DNA from: CAYQJL01 sp964573295
GTDB taxonomy: Bacteria > Eisenbacteria > RBG-16-71-46 > CAIMUX01 > WJJG01
Direction of reading: 5' to 3'
DNA length: 64,000 bases
NCBI GenBank assembly: GCA_964573295.1
Contig: CAZNJE010000015.1
Location: 1-64,000, forward strand
Below, in pieces: positions 62,093-64,000 of this stretch (positions are counted from its first letter, which is position 1; each line of letters opens with the position of its first letter). Both the position numbers and the translations under genes were made by a program. The notes under the pieces were generated by a model. It ran no database searches and was not told where the DNA came from. It saw only the letters and a list, made by a program, of their open reading frames with translations.

Positions 62093-63364
62093 ATGGCGAA
62101 GGTCCTCCTCGTCAAACCGCTGTTTCCCTATCCGCCCACGCAGGGCACGCGCCGGGTGTCGCTGGCGCTGCTCGAGGACCTGGCGACCGAACATGAGGTC
62201 GTCTATCTGTGCCAGCGCGAGAACGAGGCCGAAGCCGAGCACATCGGCAGGATCGAGGCCCTGGGCGCCCGCGTCGTCGCGCCGCTCATGCCCAACCATC
62301 GGTCCCCGGCCCACAAGGTCTGCTACAAGGTGCAGAATCTCGTCCAGAGCCGCTGCACCGGCGTCCCGGCTCTCTGCTACTACTGGTCGAACCGGGTTCT
62401 GCGCGCGGGGCTTCACCGCTTGATGGACGAGTTCCGGCCGGATCTGACGATCCTCGAGAACTGGGAGACCTTCCGCCTGCGTGATGCGGTCACGATCGGC
62501 ATCCCCGCGCTTCTGGCGCATGATGCGGCTTTCCAGATCCTGGAACGGGCCGCGCAGGCGGCCGAAGGCACGCCGCGCCACGCGGCGCTGGCCGACACCG
62601 CCCGGCGCTACAAAGACCTCGAGGTGGCGGCCTGGGCGCGGTTTCCCAACATCCTGTGCTTGACCCGCGATGATGAGGCCACGATCCGGCGGGAACTCGC
62701 CGCCTACGGCGGGGCGGCCGCAGGCCTCAGCCAGACAGGCGCAGGCGTGCCGCTCATCCAGCACCTCGAGGTACCCGTGCCGGGCGCGTTGTTCGAGGCC
62801 ACCCGACCGCCTGAGCCAGGCCTGCGCATCGGTTTCATGGGCAGTTTCCGGGCCGACTTCAACCAGGACGCGCTGGCGTTCATTCTCGAGGAGATCTGGC
62901 CCCGGGTGAGGCAACGCGAGCCGCGCTCCGAGCTCCACATCGCCGGCAACGGGTACGAAGGGGAACTCAAGTCGCGCGCCGTCGCGGCCGGGGCCCGCTG
63001 GCTGGGCTACGTGGACGAGTTGGCCGGCTACTTCGAGGGGATCGACCTGCTCATCGTTCCGCTGCGCTTCGGCGGCGGCGTGCGCATCCGGATTCTCGAA
63101 GCGCTGGCCGCGGCGGTCCCGGTGGTGGCCACCCGGGTCGCGGTGGCCGGCCTGACCCTGGAAGGCGGCACGCACCTGGCGGTAGCCGACGGGGCCGATG
63201 CGTTCGCGGAGGAGATCATCGGTCTGCTCGCCGATGCGGATCGCGCCCGGGGGCTCGGCGAGGCGGGCCGCGCCTGGTGTTCCGACCGCCACAGCCCCGC
63301 CGTGCTGCGGCCGCGGCGGCTGGCCACGATCCGCCGGATTCTCGAAGAGGGAGGCGCCCCATGA
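62093..63364 (+). CDS. GT4-family glycosyltransferase
   Basis: 423 residues. N-terminal half has VLLVKPLFPYPPTQGTRRVSLALLEDLATEHEVVYLCQ, typical for the acceptor-side fold. The C-terminal nucleotide-sugar fold has LRIGFMGSFRADFNQDALAFILEEIWPRV, LHIAGNG, ARWLGYVDELAGYFEGIDLLIVPLRFGGGVRIRILEALAAAVPVVATRVAVAGL, the GT4 signature with the E-x7-E-like segment partly altered (GGVRIRILEALAAAVPVV). It probably builds a surface glycan. ATGA overlap couples it to the next glycosyltransferase gene. Confidence 0.9.
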   Translation: MAKVLLVKPLFPYPPTQGTRRVSLALLEDLATEHEVVYLCQRENEAEAEHIGRIEALGARVVAPLMPNHRSPAHKVCYKVQNLVQSRCTGVPALCYYWSNRVLRAGLHRLMDEFRPDLTILENWETFRLRDAVTIGIPALLAHDAAFQILERAAQAAEGTPRHAALADTARRYKDLEVAAWARFPNILCLTRDDEATIRRELAAYGGAAAGLSQTGAGVPLIQHLEVPVPGALFEATRPPEPGLRIGFMGSFRADFNQDALAFILEEIWPRVRQREPRSELHIAGNGYEGELKSRAVAAGARWLGYVDELAGYFEGIDLLIVPLRFGGGVRIRILEALAAAVPVVATRVAVAGLTLEGGTHLAVADGADAFAEEIIGLLADADRARGLGEAGRAWCSDRHSPAVLRPRRLATIRRILEEGGAP

Positions 63365-64000
63365 CCGCGGCCGAATCATCCCCCGGCCCCCGTTCCCGCG
63401 ACGGCCAGCGACCGGCGGCTCCGGCGGATCCCTGGCTCACGCCACCGGATCCTCTGCCGCGCACCTCCCCGGTCACGGTGGGCTTCCTGGTCTCGACGCT
63501 CGTCACCGGCGGCGCGGAGCGCGTGCTGCAACACCTCATCCTGCACCTGGATCGAGAGCGCTTCCGCCCGAGGCTCTATTGCTTGCGCGGTCTCGGCCCG
63601 GTGGGCGAGATCCTCACCGCCGAAGGCATCCCCGCTCGCACGAACCTGGGGCCCGGCCGTCCGCCCATGCCCTGGGTTCCCCTCGGGCTGGCCCGCTGTT
63701 TCCGGCGTGACAACGTGGACGTGCTCTACTGCTTGGACCACACCAACGCGGTGGTGGTCGGTGCGCTGGCCGCCCGGCTGTGCGGCCGCATGCCGCTGCT
63801 GATGCCGGTCCACACGACGGGCCAGTGGGGCCGCGACTCGATCCCCCGCCCGATGCGCATGGTCGTGGGCCGGATCACGCGCATCCTCGCCATCGCCGAA
63901 GCCCAGAAGCAGTACCTCGTCGAAGACGAGCGTATCCCCCCCACGCAGATCTCGGTCATCCGCAACGGGATTCCGCCGCTGGATCCCGATGCGCTGCCGT
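63361..64000 (+). CDS. Glycosyltransferase, N-terminal part, cut by window edge
   Basis: Starts at ATG 63361, which overlaps the previous stop as ATGA; 213 residues are visible and the frame is open at the edge. After a Pro-rich tail of about 35 residues, VTVGFLVSTLVTGGAERVLQHLILHLDRERFRPRLYCL is the GT4 acceptor-side start with the GGAER motif. DVLYCLDHTNAVVVGALAAR, PVHTTGQWGRDS and ISVIRNGIPPLDPD follow in the expected order. Likely an exopolysaccharide or lipid-linked glycan enzyme working with its neighbour. Sugar and acceptor unknown. Confidence 0.9.
   Translation, partial: MTAAESSPGPRSRDGQRPAAPADPWLTPPDPLPRTSPVTVGFLVSTLVTGGAERVLQHLILHLDRERFRPRLYCLRGLGPVGEILTAEGIPARTNLGPGRPPMPWVPLGLARCFRRDNVDVLYCLDHTNAVVVGALAARLCGRMPLLMPVHTTGQWGRDSIPRPMRMVVGRITRILAIAEAQKQYLVEDERIPPTQISVIRNGIPPLDPDALP

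Overview
The window looks like part of a high-GC (roughly 63-65% by eye) Gram-negative bacterial genome, most likely a metagenome-assembled genome from the FCB side of the tree (Eisenbacteria/Krumholzibacteria-like). This placement is inferred from gene style: a gingipain-like C25 peptidase, an outer-membrane beta-barrel protein, sulfatase-TPR lipoproteins, a papain-like protease with Cys-rich tail repeats, a CapA protein ending in a FlgD/Por-like Ig module, a DUF5362 protein, and a remnant of an SBBP-type propeller protein. No rRNA or tRNA gene was seen. A run of 10 N followed by 23 G at 3643-3675 marks a scaffold join. Layout from the left: a secreted C25 peptidase cut by the window edge (1-3127); about 1.5 kb without a convincing gene around the gap; a small lipoprotein; a sulfatase-TPR lipoprotein (5608-7998); an archease-rtcB-tyrS run on the minus strand (7980-11463); a multiheme cytochrome lipoprotein; a minus-strand OsmC-Smr pair; a Gln/Tyr/Trp/Gly-rich low-complexity protein; a DUF5362 membrane protein; a papain-like protease; a beta-barrel protein with a strong terminator; and a 1036-residue CapA-type protein. 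From 22.3 to 31.8 kb the plus strand carries a split lysine-ketoglutarate reductase/saccharopine dehydrogenase pair (lysine catabolism), a 66-residue conserved protein, an internally deleted GNAT gene, a second sulfatase-TPR lipoprotein, a rubrerythrin C-terminal remnant, and an envelope/stress-type operon (six-BON protein, two membrane proteins, double PRC-barrel protein). The minus strand then has phasin-like, UbiB-kinase and rubredoxin-membrane-fusion genes (31.8-34.6 kb), the pyruvate dehydrogenase operon aceE-aceF-lpd (34.8-40.6 kb) and the NAD salvage pair pncA-pncB (40.8-43.0 kb). The stretch 43.1-46.5 kb is a gene graveyard: an SBBP propeller remnant, a ModE-type regulator that has lost its start, and formate dehydrogenase alpha and beta subunits that have lost the alpha N-terminus, gained an in-frame TAA, and are fused through a deletion. 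These may be true decay or a collapsed assembly. Next comes the most interesting block, a tight four-gene minus-strand operon (46.5-51.1 kb): carbamoyltransferase, SxtJ-family membrane protein, 52-residue DUF5989 protein, and an SGNH hydrolase with an inserted TPR. The order matches sxtI-J-K-L of the cyanobacterial saxitoxin cluster, but nothing else of saxitoxin biosynthesis is present, which suggests a general carbamoylation module of unknown substrate. The right end holds an M29 aminopeptidase, a 1426-residue hybrid histidine kinase with Cys-bearing PAS domains, a DUF4405 membrane protein, a Big_5-type lipoprotein, a possible SRP RNA, an ADP-forming acyl-CoA synthetase and two glycosyltransferases, the last cut by the window edge.
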